From positions 3,534,001-3,598,000 of the forward strand of contig NZ_CP007151.1 of the NCBI RefSeq assembly GCF_000830985.1: a stretch of DNA of 64,000 bases. Direction: 5' to 3'. Of the stretch, positions 1 through 9,696 are shown piece after piece. Origin of the DNA: Marinobacter similis. Its GTDB lineage: Bacteria > Pseudomonadota > Gammaproteobacteria > Pseudomonadales > Oleiphilaceae. Made by a program: the position numbers and the translations under genes. Under the pieces are notes generated by a model. It did not search any database. It was not told the origin of the DNA and was given only the letters and a program-made list of their open reading frames with translations. The number at the start of each line of letters is the position of its first letter. The stretch's first letter is position 1.

Positions 1-741
1 TTCGTCGGGCAGCCAGCGGGCCGTGAAAGGGCTCTGGTCGGCCTCGTCTTCCTGAGCCGCGAACTGGGCTTCGATGCGGAAATAGGGTTTTGGTTCGAAA
101 TTCTCAATCGTGTTGTCACGCTCAACCACCAGCCCCAATACCGGTGTTTGAACTCGTCCGACGGAATATACGCCTTGCTCGCCAGGACGCTGGTAACTCA
201 GGGTGTAAAAACGGGTCAGGTTGATGCCGTACAGCCAGTCCGCGCGTTGCCGGGCCAGGGCAGAATGCGAGAGCCGACGGAACTCGCGGTTGTCTTTGGG
301 CGCCTGGACGGCCCTGGCTACGGCCGCGGGCGTCAGGTCATTGATCAGTACCCGTTGGACCGGCGCCTCGGTGCCAACGTACCGAATGACCTCGTCTACC
401 AGCAGCTGACCTTCCCGGTCCGGGTCGCCCGCGTGAACAATCGTTGTGGCCTGCCGGATAAGAGACTCAAGCACCTTTAATTGCTGGCGTACGCTGTCTT
501 TGGGCATGACCTCCCATTTGTCCGGGAACATGGGCAGGTCTTCCTGGCGCCACTTCTTCCAGGCCGGGTTGTAGCGGGCAGGTTCCGCGGGCTCCAGCAA
601 GTGGCCTATGCACCAGCTGACGGTAGCGGCGGTTTCGCCATTGCCACAACGGATCCAGCCCTGGCCTTTCTGGTGTGGACCGGGCAGGGCGGCAGCGATG
701 GCGCGACCTAGACTTGGTTTTTCGGCGATGTACAGATGCAT
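1..741 (-). CDS. topB: DNA topoisomerase III (3' end outside window)
   Basis: Type IA topoisomerase that relaxes and decatenates DNA by single-strand passage. The 247 N-terminal residues are present; the reading frame is open to the window edge. The Toprim domain is clear: IAEKPS near residue 5 holds the conserved Glu7, and DPDREG at 106-111 holds the metal-binding acidic residues. The family motif YSVGRVQTP follows at about 192-200. The catalytic tyrosine of the family lies further on and is not in the window. The ATG at 741 directly begins the conserved MHLYIAEKPS start, so the start is secure. It is divergent from bolA across 126 bp. Confidence 0.95.
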   Translation of the reverse strand, partial: MHLYIAEKPSLGRAIAAALPGPHQKGQGWIRCGNGETAATVSWCIGHLLEPAEPARYNPAWKKWRQEDLPMFPDKWEVMPKDSVRQQLKVLESLIRQATTIVHAGDPDREGQLLVDEVIRYVGTEAPVQRVLINDLTPAAVARAVQAPKDNREFRRLSHSALARQRADWLYGINLTRFYTLSYQRPGEQGVYSVGRVQTPVLGLVVERDNTIENFEPKPYFRIEAQFAAQEDEADQSPFTARWLPDE

Positions 742-867
742 GAGCGTGTGTGCGGTTGAATCGGGATGGGAATGTGGCCGTTTGGTTCTTTGCTGTCAAG
801 GTTCGGGTGGTTGGTGCTTTGTGTAGTAGACTGCAGTCACAGAACGTATTCGGAGAATGGTCGAGTT

Positions 868-1224
868 ATGAAGATCCAGAACGCAATCGAATCAAAGCTT
901 AACAAGGCTTTCGATGCCCGCCTCCTGCATGTGGAGAATGAAAGCCACAAACACAGTGTGCCACCGAATTCGGAGACTCATTTCAAGGTAACCCTGGTCT
1001 CAGCGGACTTTGAGGGTGAGATGAAGGTTAAGCGCCACCAGGCAATCTATCGGGTTCTAGCGGAGGAGCTGGCGGGTGAAGTGCACGCTCTGGCATTGCA
1101 CCTGTATTCGCCGGAGGAGTGGGAAGCAACCGGTCAGTTGGCACCGGAGTCACCCAATTGTCTGGGGGGATCGAAGAAGGACCCAGCTATGAAAGCGCCC
1201 ACTGGTCAGGGAGAGGACGCATGA
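868..1224 (+). CDS. bolA: BolA family protein
   Basis: BolA proteins partner with monothiol glutaredoxins in [2Fe-2S] handling and affect cell shape and stress responses. The 118-residue product has the BolA fold signatures: a conserved histidine in HKHSVP near residue 29, the KRHQAIYRVL helix, and the ALHLYSPEEW strand and turn. A short tail (residues ~95-118) follows the domain. The ATG at 868 is chosen over an upstream in-frame GTG at 766 because homology starts here. Its stop overlaps the start of yciO (ATGA), indicating translational coupling. bolA and yciO appear to form a two-gene unit divergent from topB. Confidence 0.93.
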   Translation: MKIQNAIESKLNKAFDARLLHVENESHKHSVPPNSETHFKVTLVSADFEGEMKVKRHQAIYRVLAEELAGEVHALALHLYSPEEWEATGQLAPESPNCLGGSKKDPAMKAPTGQGEDA

Positions 1225-1844
1225 GCCAGTTTTTCCAGATTCACCCGGAAACCCCACAAAAACGCCTGATCAATCAGGCCGTGGATATTCTCCGCCGGGG
1301 TGGGGTAATCGTGTACCCCACGGACTCAGCCTATGCCATTGGCTGTCACCTGGGGGACAAGCAAGCGGCGGATCGAATCAAGCGGATTCGACGCCTGGAC
1401 GACAAACACAACTTTACCCTGGTGTGTCGGGACCTGTCCGATATCGGCGTCTACGCCAAGGTGGATAATACCCAGTACCGCCTGCTCAAGAATTTCACGC
1501 CCGGGCCTTACACGTTCATTCTGGATGCCACCAGTGAAGTGCCGCGCCGGCTGCTGCACCCCAAGCGCCGCTCCGTTGGGGTGCGGGTTCCGGACAACGC
1601 CATTGTTCAGGAATTATTGGGGGAGCTGGGCGAGCCGATCATGAGCAGTACTCTGATTCTGCCCGGTGAGACAGAGCCGATGACGGACCCATACGATATC
1701 CGGGAAACCCTCGAACACGAGCTGGACCTGATCATTGACGGCGGTTTCTGCGGTATGGAAGCCACCACGGTAGTCGACTTCACCGGAGAGGCACCGGCGG
1801 TTACCCGGGTCGGAAAAGGCGATCCCGCCCCCTTTAATGTCTAA
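1221..1844 (+). CDS. yciO: YciO family YrdC-domain protein (threonylcarbamoyl-AMP synthase-like)
   Basis: This 207-residue protein is a single YrdC/Sua5-type domain. Sua5/TsaC make threonylcarbamoyl-AMP for tRNA t6A; YciO is a paralogue whose physiological role is less settled. Visible signatures are GGVIVYPTDSAYAIGC near residues 26-41, the KRIRRLDDKHNF nucleotide/substrate segment and SVGVRVPDN around 122-130. There is no C-terminal Sua5 domain, and the length fits YciO. The ATG overlaps the bolA stop by four bases. It ends 21 bp before the stop of the convergent hypothetical gene. Confidence 0.88.
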   Translation: MSQFFQIHPETPQKRLINQAVDILRRGGVIVYPTDSAYAIGCHLGDKQAADRIKRIRRLDDKHNFTLVCRDLSDIGVYAKVDNTQYRLLKNFTPGPYTFILDATSEVPRRLLHPKRRSVGVRVPDNAIVQELLGELGEPIMSSTLILPGETEPMTDPYDIRETLEHELDLIIDGGFCGMEATTVVDFTGEAPAVTRVGKGDPAPFNV

Positions 1845-1865
1845 TGATCAGGTAATGACTGACGA

Positions 1866-2435
1866 TCAGGCGCGCGCGTTCAGACTGAACGCGTAGTTCC
1901 TGTTGTTGTCGGTCACCCCGAACTGCTCTGTGCCGGCGGAGCGGCGCAGGCTGTCGTAACGGTGTACCAAGTCCTGTAGCCCGTTGAATTGCTGGTTTTC
2001 GCTGACCAGAGTGTCTAGCAACGGGTTGTTTACGCCGTAGGCCTGGTTAAGCTTCAGGGCATTGTCCATGAATCCGAGTGTGGGTTCGTTGATGCTCAGC
2101 CGGCCGAACGCGTCCTTGAAGTTCTTGTTCACATTCAGATCGTTCTCGATCGAGGTTTTTGCCTGATCCGGAATCCCGCCTGAAACCTGAACGCTACCGG
2201 ATTCACTCCGGTTCACACTGAGCGCAGTGCCGGGTTGCAGGTTGTACTCGGCAAGCTTGTGCCGCAGCGTTTCCCGGACAAAGGCAAGATCCTGCCCCAC
2301 GGTTTGCTTGTACTCAGCCATGGCCAGCTTGCGAGATTTCTGATTGGCCAGGTCTGCAAAGTTGTCACCGGATGGGGTAAAGCGGTCGTCGCCGGGCGCG
2401 CCAGCCGGCTGAGGCTGCGCCGCGTCTGCCTTGCG
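1866..2435 (-). CDS. Hypothetical protein, 5' end apparently lost at a junction
   Basis: I do not recognise this family. The last ~190 residues read as real coding sequence: a Pro/Ala-rich lead-in, a helical segment (residues beginning ANQKSRKLAMAEYKQTVGQ), a small domain with VQVSGGIPDQAK, and a C-terminal helix-rich stretch ending FSLNARA. No good ribosome site precedes the internal ATG at 2321, and coding-like sequence continues upstream to about 2435. There it runs into the antisense of the imuB remnant, where the frame stays open but the protein becomes Arg/Gly/Ser-rich and shadow-like. I infer the true N-terminus is missing. The exact junction is uncertain (about 2430-2462). Confidence 0.5.
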   Translation of the reverse strand, partial: RKADAAQPQPAGAPGDDRFTPSGDNFADLANQKSRKLAMAEYKQTVGQDLAFVRETLRHKLAEYNLQPGTALSVNRSESGSVQVSGGIPDQAKTSIENDLNVNKNFKDAFGRLSINEPTLGFMDNALKLNQAYGVNNPLLDTLVSENQQFNGLQDLVHRYDSLRRSAGTEQFGVTDNNRNYAFSLNARA

Positions 2436-2460
2436 GGCCTCCGGGGTGCAGCGCAACAAC

Positions 2461-2703
2461 CGACCAGCGGGCACCACGGCTAACCAACTGCCCCGCCGCC
2501 CGCTGTGGTTACTGCAGGGGCCGCAACCACTCACGGAAGCACCCATCGCCTGGTTTGCCGGCCCGGAACGCATCAGCGGTGGCTGGTGGGACGGCCAGCG
2601 GGTGCACCGGGACTATTACATTGCCCAACTCAGCAGCGGCCAACTGGCCTGGGTGTTCCGGGATATCCGGGAAGGCTGGTTCGTACATGGATGGTTTGGC
2701 TGA
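2461..2703 (+). pseudogene. imuB: imuB remnant (C-terminal ~80 residues of a DNA polymerase Y-family protein)
   Basis: The reading frame encodes the typical C-terminal tail of ImuB, the inactive Y-family polymerase homologue that bridges DnaE2/ImuC to the sliding clamp in SOS mutagenesis. The tail reads [12 protein letters not shown], then [14 protein letters not shown] and GWFVHGWFG, followed by a stop. Everything upstream, about 400 residues including the catalytic-like fold and clamp-binding motif, is absent, and so is imuA. The stop overlaps the dnaE2 start (TGATG), the spacing expected of an intact imuA-imuB-dnaE2 cassette. So the 3' part is undisturbed and the loss is on the 5' side. 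It could be a genuine deletion or an assembly join. Confidence 0.75.
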
Positions 2704-5700
2704 TGACCGAGGCTGCCTACGCTGAGCTGTTCTGCTTCAGCAACTTCACCTTCCTGACTGGCGCCTCACACCCCCACGAGCTGGCCGAACGGGCAGCGGA
2801 ACTGGGCTATGCCGCACTGGCCATCACCGACGCCTGCTCGGTGGCCGGCATCCCCCGGGCCTGGGCAGCCCTGAAAGACAGCCCGGTAAAACTGATTACT
2901 GGCAGCTGGTTTGAACTCGAAGATGCCCCACCCGGCGCCAGCCTGCCCCGGTTCATTCTGCTGGCCCGCACCCGCCGGGGCTATGGCCAGCTGTGCCAGC
3001 TGATCACCACCGGCCGGCGCCGAGCCGAGAAAGGCCAATATCAGCTGTACTTCCGGGATGTGGAAACCCACGCGCTGGATGACTGCCTGTGTCTGTGGTT
3101 ACCGCCCACCCTGGTTGAAGCCGATGCCGATCAGGCCCTGGCTTGTGGCGAATGGCTGCAACGCCTGTTTGACCCCAGATTGTGGATCGCCGCCGCCCGC
3201 ACCCTGGAATCCGGCGAAGAACAACAGCTGGCCCGGGCCCGCTGGCTAGCCGACCAGTTACGCTGCCCGATCACCGCCACCGGCGAGGTGCACATGCACA
3301 GCCGGGAACGCCAGCCCCTGCAGGACGTACTCACCGCCCTGCGCAACCACACCAATCTGGAGCAGGCCGGCCATTGCCTGTTCCAGAATGGCGAACGCTA
3401 CCTGCGCCCGGTGCCGGTGCTGCAACGGCTGTTCCCAGACACCTGGCTGCGGGAAACCCGGCAGATTGCCGACCAGTGCACCTTCCAACCCGGCAGCCTG
3501 CGCTACGAATACCCGCCGGACCTGGTGCCCGAGGCAGAAACCCCGGCCGCGTACCTCAAGCGGCTGACCCGCGAAGGCGAACGCCGCCGCTACCCGGATG
3601 GCACACCCCTGACCGTGCAGGCGCTGATCCGCAAGGAGCTGGATCTGATCTCGGAAATGAAGTACGAGCACTACTTCCTCACCATTCACGACATCGTCGC
3701 CTTTGCCCGCAGCCGGGGCATTCTCTGCCAGGGCCGGGGCTCCGCCGCCAACTCGGCAGTGTGTTACTGCCTGGGCATCACCGAAGTGAACCCGGCCCGG
3801 GTGGAGCTGCTGTTCGAACGCTTTATCTCCAAAGACCGCAACGAGCCACCCGACATCGACGTGGACTTTGAACACGAACGCCGGGAAGAAGTCATCCAGT
3901 ACATCTACCGGCGCTACAGCCGGGAACGGGCGGCACTGGCGGCCACAGTCATCCGCTACCGGCCCCGCAGCGCCATCCGTGATGTCGGCAAGGCACTGGG
4001 TTTTGATCCGGCTCAGGTAGAGCAATTGCTGGAAGGCATCGACTGGCGCGACAAAGCCACCGGCTGGCGCCAGCAGGTACTCGACAAACGCCTGACCCGA
4101 AACCCCAAGGTGGCGGACCAGTTCTTTACCCTGGTTAACACCCTGCTCGGCTTCCCCCGCCACCTTTCCCAGCACGTGGGCGGCTTTGTCATCAGCTCCG
4201 GCCCGCTGGCCGAACTGGTGCCGGTGGAAAACGCCGCCATGGCCGACCGCACCGTGATCCAGTGGGACAAAGACGACCTGGAAAGCCTGGGCCTGATGAA
4301 AGTCGATGTACTCGCCCTGGGCATGCTCTCCGCCATCCGCAAGGCCCTGGAACTGATCAGCGACCAGAAAGGCCATCCGTTCCAGATGCAGGACATCCCC
4401 CAGGAAGACCGCGCCACCTACGCCATGCTTCAGAAAGGCGACAGCATTGGCGTGTTCCAGGTCGAATCCCGCGCCCAGATCAACATGCTGCCAAGACTCA
4501 AACCGGCAACCTATTACGACCTGGTGATCGAAGTAGCCATCGTCCGCCCCGGCCCGATTCAGGGCGACATGGTGCACCCCTACCTGCGCCGAAAACACGG
4601 ACTGGAACCGGTGGAATACCCCAACGATGCCATCCGAAAAGTACTCGAGCGCACCCTGGGCGTGCCCATCTTTCAGGAACAGGTCATCAAACTCGCCATG
4701 GTGGCGGCCGGCTTCTCCGCCGGCGAGGCGGACCAGCTACGCCGCGCCATGGCCGCCTGGAAATCCCACGGCGATCTCACCCAGTTCCGGGAAAAACTCA
4801 TCACCGGCATGCTCGAACGCGGCCACGATACCGACTTCGCCGAACGGCTATACGAGCAGATCTGCGGCTTCGGCGGCTACGGCTTCCCGGAATCCCACTC
4901 GGCCAGCTTTGCGTTGCTGGTGTACGTCTCCGCCTGGATCAAGTGCCACTACCCGGCCGCTTTCTACTGCGCCCTGCTGAACAGCCAGCCCATGGCTTCT
5001 ACTCGCCGTCACAATTAGTCCAGGACGCCCGCCGTCATGGCGTCGCCGCTTTGCCGCCAGACGTCAATCACAGCCAATGGGACCACACCCTCGAAGGCCC
5101 TGACCGCAAACTGAGACTGGGCCTGCGACTGATCCAGGGCCTGTCCGCCAAAGGCGCCGAACGCCTGTGCCAACAACGACCGCCCGAAGGCTACCGCTCC
5201 ACCAGCGAACTGCGCCAACGCGCCGGCCTCAACCAGCGCGACATGGAACTGCTGGCTGGCGCCAACGCCATGCCGGACTTCACCGACAACCGCCACCAGG
5301 CCTACTGGCAACTACTCGGCCACGAGCAACCGGCCGAACTCTTCGCCGCCGAAGCGGCCGAAACCTACAATCAGGAAACCTGCGAGCAACTGCCCGACCC
5401 CACCGAAGGCAGAACGTACTCGCCGACTACGCCAGCCAGGGCCTGACCCTGCAACGCCACCCGTTGGCCCTGCTCCGAGACCAAGGCCACCTACAGTTCT
5501 GCCTGAGCGCCGAACAACTCCAACAAACCGAAGCCGGTCGCCCCGTTCAGGTTGCCGGTTTGGTCACCGGCCGCCAACGCCCCGGCTCCGCCTCCGGCGT
5601 TACCTTCGTCACCCTGGAAGACGAAACCGGCAACATAAATGTGGTGGTCTGGCTGGAAACCGCCCGGCGTCAGCGCAAACCGCTGCTAACCGCCCGGCTG

Positions 5701-5820
5701 CTGCATGTGAAAGGAATTCTGGAACGAGAAGGCGACATTATTCACGTGATGGCAGGAAAGCTTTCCGACCTGAGCCATCTCATCAAGACGCTCCCGGTCA
5801 GTTCAAGAAACTTTCATTGA
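2703..5820 (+). CDS. dnaE2: Error-prone DNA polymerase DnaE2/ImuC, two frame breaks
   Basis: C-family polymerase alpha subunit used for translesion synthesis and damage-induced mutagenesis. With two bases restored the product is about 1,039 residues, the normal family length. Order: PHP domain at the N-terminus ([17 protein letters not shown]), the polymerase palm with [10 protein letters not shown] near residue 383 carrying the catalytic Asp pair, the GRGSAANS motif, helix-hairpin-helix region, and a C-terminal OB fold ([18 protein letters not shown]). Frame breaks lie near 4994 (CATGGCTTC, expected GGG) and near 5410 (GAAGGCAGAAC, expected GGCC). On both sides of each break the protein is well conserved. 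Start overlaps the imuB stop. Without ImuA/ImuB its action would be impaired, if the upstream loss is real. Confidence 0.9.
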
Positions 5821-5855
5821 AGATCGTTTTGTTCAGGCCTCCCCGATAGATTGGA

Positions 5856-5965
5856 GAGCCGGTGTGAGCCTTCCTTTCAGGAATGTTGGAGGCCACGGAT
5901 GGCCGGAAACAAGCGTACAGGGATGTACTTGCAGCGGTTCCTGAAAGGAAGGCTCACACCGGCTC
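5856..5965 (+). repeat. Twin-hairpin repeat, copy 1
   Basis: A perfect 28-bp inverted repeat (5856-5883 with 5938-5965) encloses 54 bases that hold two small hairpins. Hairpin A is GGCCA-CGGA-TGGCC (5891-5904). Hairpin B is GTACA-GGGA-TGTAC (5915-5928). Both loops present ANGGA; the two GGA triplets start 24 nt apart. Hairpin B matches the SELEX consensus for E. coli CsrA, RUACARGGAUGU, at all twelve positions. The element follows the dnaE2 stop by 35 bp and would be transcribed in sense as its 3' untranslated region. Related copies lie at 44454-44547 and 61969-62076. The CsrA link is inference. Confidence 0.8.
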
Positions 5966-5993
5966 ACGCACCAAGCTCGCAGGCCAGAAAAAC

Positions 5994-6021
5994 AAAAACC
6001 CCGCACAAAGGCGGGGTTTTT
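5994..6021. terminator. Bidirectional intrinsic terminator between dnaE2 and oadB
   Basis: AAAAACCCCGC, loop ACAAAG, GCGGGGTTTTT: a GC-rich stem with an A-run on the left and T-run on the right. It can end oadGAB transcripts (minus strand) and dnaE2 transcripts (plus strand). It lies 20 bp from the oadB stop. Confidence 0.85.
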
Positions 6022-6040
6022 GGCACTGAAGGAGCAACGA

Positions 6041-7375
6041 TCAGCTAAGCAGCTTGATCATCACACCCGCAGCAACCGCAGAGCCTATAACACCAGCCAC
6101 GTTTGGACCCATGGCGTGCATCAGCAGGAAGTTCTGCGGGTTAGCTTCCAGACCAACCTTGTTGGAAACCCGTGCCGCCATCGGTACAGCCGAAACACCG
6201 GCAGAACCAATCAGCGGGTTAATGGCTTCCTTGCTGAACTTGTTCATCAGCTTCGCCATCAGTACGCCAGAGGCTGTACCCACACCGAAGGCAACGATAC
6301 CTAAGCCCAGGATACCCAGAGTCTGGCCATCCAGGAACTTGTCCGCCATCAGCTTGGAACCAACAGACAGGCCAAGGAAGATCGTCACAATGTTGATCAG
6401 CGCGTTCTGGGCGGTGTCGCTCAGACGCTCAACAACACCACACTCACGCATCAGATTACCGAAGCAGAACATACCCAGCAGCGGCGCTGCATCAGGCAGG
6501 AACAGAACGACAGCAATCAGTACCACCAGCGGGAAGATGATCTTCTCTTTCTTGCTGACCGGACGCAGCTGATTCATCTTGACCGCACGCTCTTCCTTGC
6601 TGGTCAGCGCCTTCATGATAGGCGGCTGAATCATCGGTACCAGCGCCATGTAAGCGTAGGCAGAGACCGCGATGGCACCCAGCAGGTGCGGAGCCAGAAC
6701 ACTGGACACGTAGATGGACGTTGGACCATCCGCGCCACCGATGATACCGATGGCTGCAGCTTCCAGGATGGTAAAATCCAGAATGCCGAAAGCGTCCAGC
6801 AGGGCTGCACCAATCACGGTACCGAAGATACCGAACTGTGCTGCTGCACCCAGGAGCAGAGTCTTCGGGTTCGCCAGCAGCGGACCGAAGTCGGTCATCG
6901 CGCCCACACCCATGAAGATCAACAGAGGCCCAATGGTGCTGCCGATAACCACTGAGTAGAAGTTATACAGCATGCCATTGCCATAACCGGCATCCTGAGC
7001 AACGGCATTCGCCATCGCCATTTCGGAATAGCTGGCCTCTTTCACCGCCACCTTGAAGGTTTCTTTCAGTTCGGGCGTTACCGCCTGCCCGGCCTGGTAA
7101 GCAACATCCAGCGGCGCCGCCAGGGCAGCCAGAACCTCAGTCGCGCCATTCTTCAACGCGAAGTGGATAGCATTTTCCGCCGCAGTCAGGGCCAGCCCTG
7201 CCTCCGGGATGTTCGCCAGGATGCCGCCGAAGCCAATCGGCACCAGCAGCAACGGCTCAAAGCCCTTACGAATCGCAAGGAACAGCAGGAGCAGGCCGAT
7301 GGCAATCATCACCACCTGGCCTGGTTCGATATTGAACAGGCCACTGCCTGTCCAGAGCGTCATAATTTTTTCCAT
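6041..7375 (-). CDS. oadB: Oxaloacetate decarboxylase sodium pump, beta subunit
   Basis: Integral membrane subunit that decarboxylates carboxybiotin and couples this to Na+ export. The 444-residue product is rich in membrane helices. It carries the family motifs [16 protein letters not shown] (~155-170) and [14 protein letters not shown] (~211-224); Asp216 corresponds to the Na+-site aspartate of the Klebsiella enzyme (by alignment from memory). The conserved C-terminus [20 protein letters not shown] is intact. The soluble stretch at about 60-140 is also present in enterobacterial OadB. It starts 14 bp after the oadA stop and ends at the terminator at 5994-6021. Confidence 0.96.
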   Translation of the reverse strand: MEKIMTLWTGSGLFNIEPGQVVMIAIGLLLLFLAIRKGFEPLLLVPIGFGGILANIPEAGLALTAAENAIHFALKNGATEVLAALAAPLDVAYQAGQAVTPELKETFKVAVKEASYSEMAMANAVAQDAGYGNGMLYNFYSVVIGSTIGPLLIFMGVGAMTDFGPLLANPKTLLLGAAAQFGIFGTVIGAALLDAFGILDFTILEAAAIGIIGGADGPTSIYVSSVLAPHLLGAIAVSAYAYMALVPMIQPPIMKALTSKEERAVKMNQLRPVSKKEKIIFPLVVLIAVVLFLPDAAPLLGMFCFGNLMRECGVVERLSDTAQNALINIVTIFLGLSVGSKLMADKFLDGQTLGILGLGIVAFGVGTASGVLMAKLMNKFSKEAINPLIGSAGVSAVPMAARVSNKVGLEANPQNFLLMHAMGPNVAGVIGSAVAAGVMIKLLS

Positions 7376-7389
7376 GGAATGCTGGCCCT

Positions 7390-9180
7390 TTATGCGATTG
7401 TCAGCATTTCATCATCAGGAGAGACGGCGTCACCGACCTTGATGAAGACTTCGCCGATAGTACCGGCCTTGGGTGCGCGAACCTCAGTTTCCATCTTCAT
7501 GGCTTCGAGGATAATCAGCACATCGCCTTCTTCGACAACATCGCCCGGGGAAACCTGAACCTTGAAGATGTTACCGCCCAGAGGCGCAACAACCGGCTCA
7601 CCTTCACCTGCAGCAGGTGCGGGTGCAGCAGAGGCTGCGGCCGGAGCAGAGGCAGCACCGCCCTCGCCCTGGATCTGGGTGATTTCACCACCTTCGGAAA
7701 CAGCAACCACGAACTTCTTACCGTTAACATCAACGGTGTAAGTCTCGGGACCAGCGGCCTTCTTGGCAGGTGCAACATCGTCAGCGCTCGGCACTGGCTC
7801 AAACGCATCCGGGTTGTCACGGTTCTCAAGGAACTTCAGGCCGATCTGCGGGAACAGTGCGTAGGTCAGCACGTCATCCTCAACGTTGTCGGCCAGCCTG
7901 ATGCCCTTCTCGTCTGCCAGTTTCTTCAGCTCGTCGGTCAGCTTGTCCATTTCTGGCTCAAGCACATCCGCCGGACGGCAGGTCATCACTTCCTTGCCAT
8001 CGAGAACGCGGTCCTGCAGTTCCTTGTTCATGGGAGCCGGCGCAGCGCCGTACTCACCCTTCAGGATGGCAGAAGTTTCCTTGGAGATGGACTTGTAACG
8101 CTCGCCGGTCAGAACGTTCAGTACCGCCTGGGTACCTACAATCTGAGAGGTCGGAGTTACCAGCGGGATGAAGCCCAGGTCTTCGCGAACCTTGGGAATC
8201 TCATCCAGAACCTGGTCGAACTTGTCGCTCGCGTTCTGCTCACGCAGCTGGTTTTCCATGTTGGTCAGCATGCCGCCCGGAACCTGAGCAATCAGGATGC
8301 GGGAATCGGTGCCGCGCAGGCTGCCTTCAAACTTCGCGTACTTCTTACGCACCTGGCGGAAGTAGCTGGCGATTTCTTCGAGCAGAGTCAGGTCCAGGCC
8401 GGTGTCGCGGTCTGTGCCTTCCAGAATGGCAACAACCGCCTCGGTGGGCGAGTGGCCATAGGTCATGCTCATGGAAGAGATCGCGGTGTCCACGTTATCG
8501 ATACCAGCTTCCGCGGCCTTGATGGCAGTAGCGGTAGACATGCCGGTGGTGGCGTGGCACTGCATGTGGATGGGGATATCCAGCTCTTTCTTCAGACGGC
8601 TGACCAGATCATAAGCCACGTAAGGCTTCAGGATACCGGCCATGTCTTTGATGGCGATGGAGTCCGCGCCCATGTCGGCAACTTCTTTCGCCATTTCAAC
8701 CCACATGTCGATGGTGTGCACGGGGCTGGTGGTGTAGGCGATGGTGCCCTGGGCATGTTTGCCAGTCTTGCGAACGGCCTTGATGGCACGGTCCAGGTTA
8801 CGCGGATCGTTCATTGCGTCGAAAATCCGGAACACGTCTACGCCGTTCTCGGCGGCGCGCTCACAGAAACGGTCGACCACATCGTCCGCGTAGTGACGGT
8901 AACCCAGCAGGTTCTGGCCACGCAGCAGCATTTGCTGTTGGGTGTTGGGCATGGCCTTTTTCAGTTCACGAATGCGCTCCCAGGGGTCTTCGCCCAGGTA
9001 ACGGATGCAGGAGTCGAAGGTAGCTCCGCCCCAGGATTCCAAAGACCAGAAACCAACCTTGTCGAGTTTCTCGGCAATGGGCAGCATGTCATCAAGCCGC
9101 ATGCGTGTGGCAAGCAGGGACTGGTGGGCGTCACGCAGGATAACGTCCGTAATCCCCAGCGGTTTCTTAGTGTCAGTCAT
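7390..9180 (-). CDS. oadA: Oxaloacetate decarboxylase, biotin-containing alpha subunit
   Basis: Transfers the carboxyl group of oxaloacetate to biotin, giving pyruvate; the cytosolic arm of the Na+ pump. The 596 residues contain the carboxyltransferase TIM barrel ([15 protein letters not shown] at ~13-27, [15 protein letters not shown]), the PYC-type middle domain, an Ala/Pro-rich flexible linker (about 500-520), and the biotinyl domain with EAMKMETE. The biotin-accepting lysine is about residue 562. The ATG at 9180 begins the conserved [19 protein letters not shown]. An in-frame extension upstream has no homology and was ignored. oadG lies 40 bp upstream and oadB 14 bp downstream. Confidence 0.97.
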   Translation of the reverse strand: MTDTKKPLGITDVILRDAHQSLLATRMRLDDMLPIAEKLDKVGFWSLESWGGATFDSCIRYLGEDPWERIRELKKAMPNTQQQMLLRGQNLLGYRHYADDVVDRFCERAAENGVDVFRIFDAMNDPRNLDRAIKAVRKTGKHAQGTIAYTTSPVHTIDMWVEMAKEVADMGADSIAIKDMAGILKPYVAYDLVSRLKKELDIPIHMQCHATTGMSTATAIKAAEAGIDNVDTAISSMSMTYGHSPTEAVVAILEGTDRDTGLDLTLLEEIASYFRQVRKKYAKFEGSLRGTDSRILIAQVPGGMLTNMENQLREQNASDKFDQVLDEIPKVREDLGFIPLVTPTSQIVGTQAVLNVLTGERYKSISKETSAILKGEYGAAPAPMNKELQDRVLDGKEVMTCRPADVLEPEMDKLTDELKKLADEKGIRLADNVEDDVLTYALFPQIGLKFLENRDNPDAFEPVPSADDVAPAKKAAGPETYTVDVNGKKFVVAVSEGGEITQIQGEGGAASAPAAASAAPAPAAGEGEPVVAPLGGNIFKVQVSPGDVVEEGDVLIILEAMKMETEVRAPKAGTIGEVFIKVGDAVSPDDEMLTIA

Positions 9181-9220
9181 CGTGTCAGCCTTCTGTTTAA
9201 AGGTTCTATCTTTTACCAGG

Positions 9221-9472
9221 TCACTTCTTGTGGCGTGACCGGAATTGTCCAATTGCCTTCTTGATGGCCTCGGCGGTGTCCGGATCAACCGACGCAGGCG
9301 CCTTGGGCTTGGCACGTGGTGTTTTTGCCGGGGTTGCCGGCTCTGGCGGCGCAAACCGAGCGACCAGCTTGGACATGAGCAGCGTTGCGAACACCAGCAC
9401 TACCAGGAATGCAAACACAAATCCCATGCCGGCAATCATCAGATCTACGGCTTGTGACATCAGGTCATTCAT
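9221..9472 (-). CDS. oadG: Oxaloacetate decarboxylase gamma subunit
   Basis: Small membrane subunit that holds the alpha and beta subunits together. The 83-residue product has one N-terminal membrane helix (about residues 12-36), a Pro/Ala-rich linker and a basic, helical C-terminus ending RSRHKK. Short length, one helix and position as first gene before oadA identify it; sequence conservation in this subunit is always low. First gene of the oadGAB operon, with a palindromic operator-like site 46 bp upstream of its ATG. Confidence 0.9.
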   Translation of the reverse strand: MNDLMSQAVDLMIAGMGFVFAFLVVLVFATLLMSKLVARFAPPEPATPAKTPRAKPKAPASVDPDTAEAIKKAIGQFRSRHKK

Positions 9473-9517
9473 ATCGAATAGCTACCTGTTTCTGGTTTGT
9501 TGATTTCCCCGATTTGC

Positions 9518-9530
9518 CTGGTTAGACCAG
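9518..9530. promoter_or_regulatory. GntR/FadR-type operator-like palindrome upstream of oadGAB
   Basis: CTGGTTAGACCAG is a perfect palindrome with five-base half sites CTGGT/ACCAG around a three-base centre. It sits 46-58 bp upstream of the oadG start. It fits the TGGTnnnACCA pattern recognised by several FCD-type GntR regulators (FadR, PdhR). With its flanks, AACTGGTCTAACCAG on the minus strand, it resembles a FadR box. Which regulator binds is not visible here. Confidence 0.45.
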
Positions 9531-9696
9531 TTCTACTAAAGTCTTAGGCCACGCACAGGCGGTTCGGGAGGCAAAATCCTGCGTAATTTACCGTTTTAGC
9601 CCGCCATGAGCAACCTAATTGCGAATTACTATACGGGGTTTCCGAGCCGTTCACCTGAATTGCACACCATGTTAACTGACGCCGCTACGCCCCATT

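Noticed and set aside
5856..5965. Integron attC site or miniature insertion element for the large inverted repeat
   Set aside because: No core GTTRRRY/RYYYAAC sites, no target duplication at the ends, no integrase or transposase, and arms differ in sequence among copies, unlike terminal repeats of a transposon.
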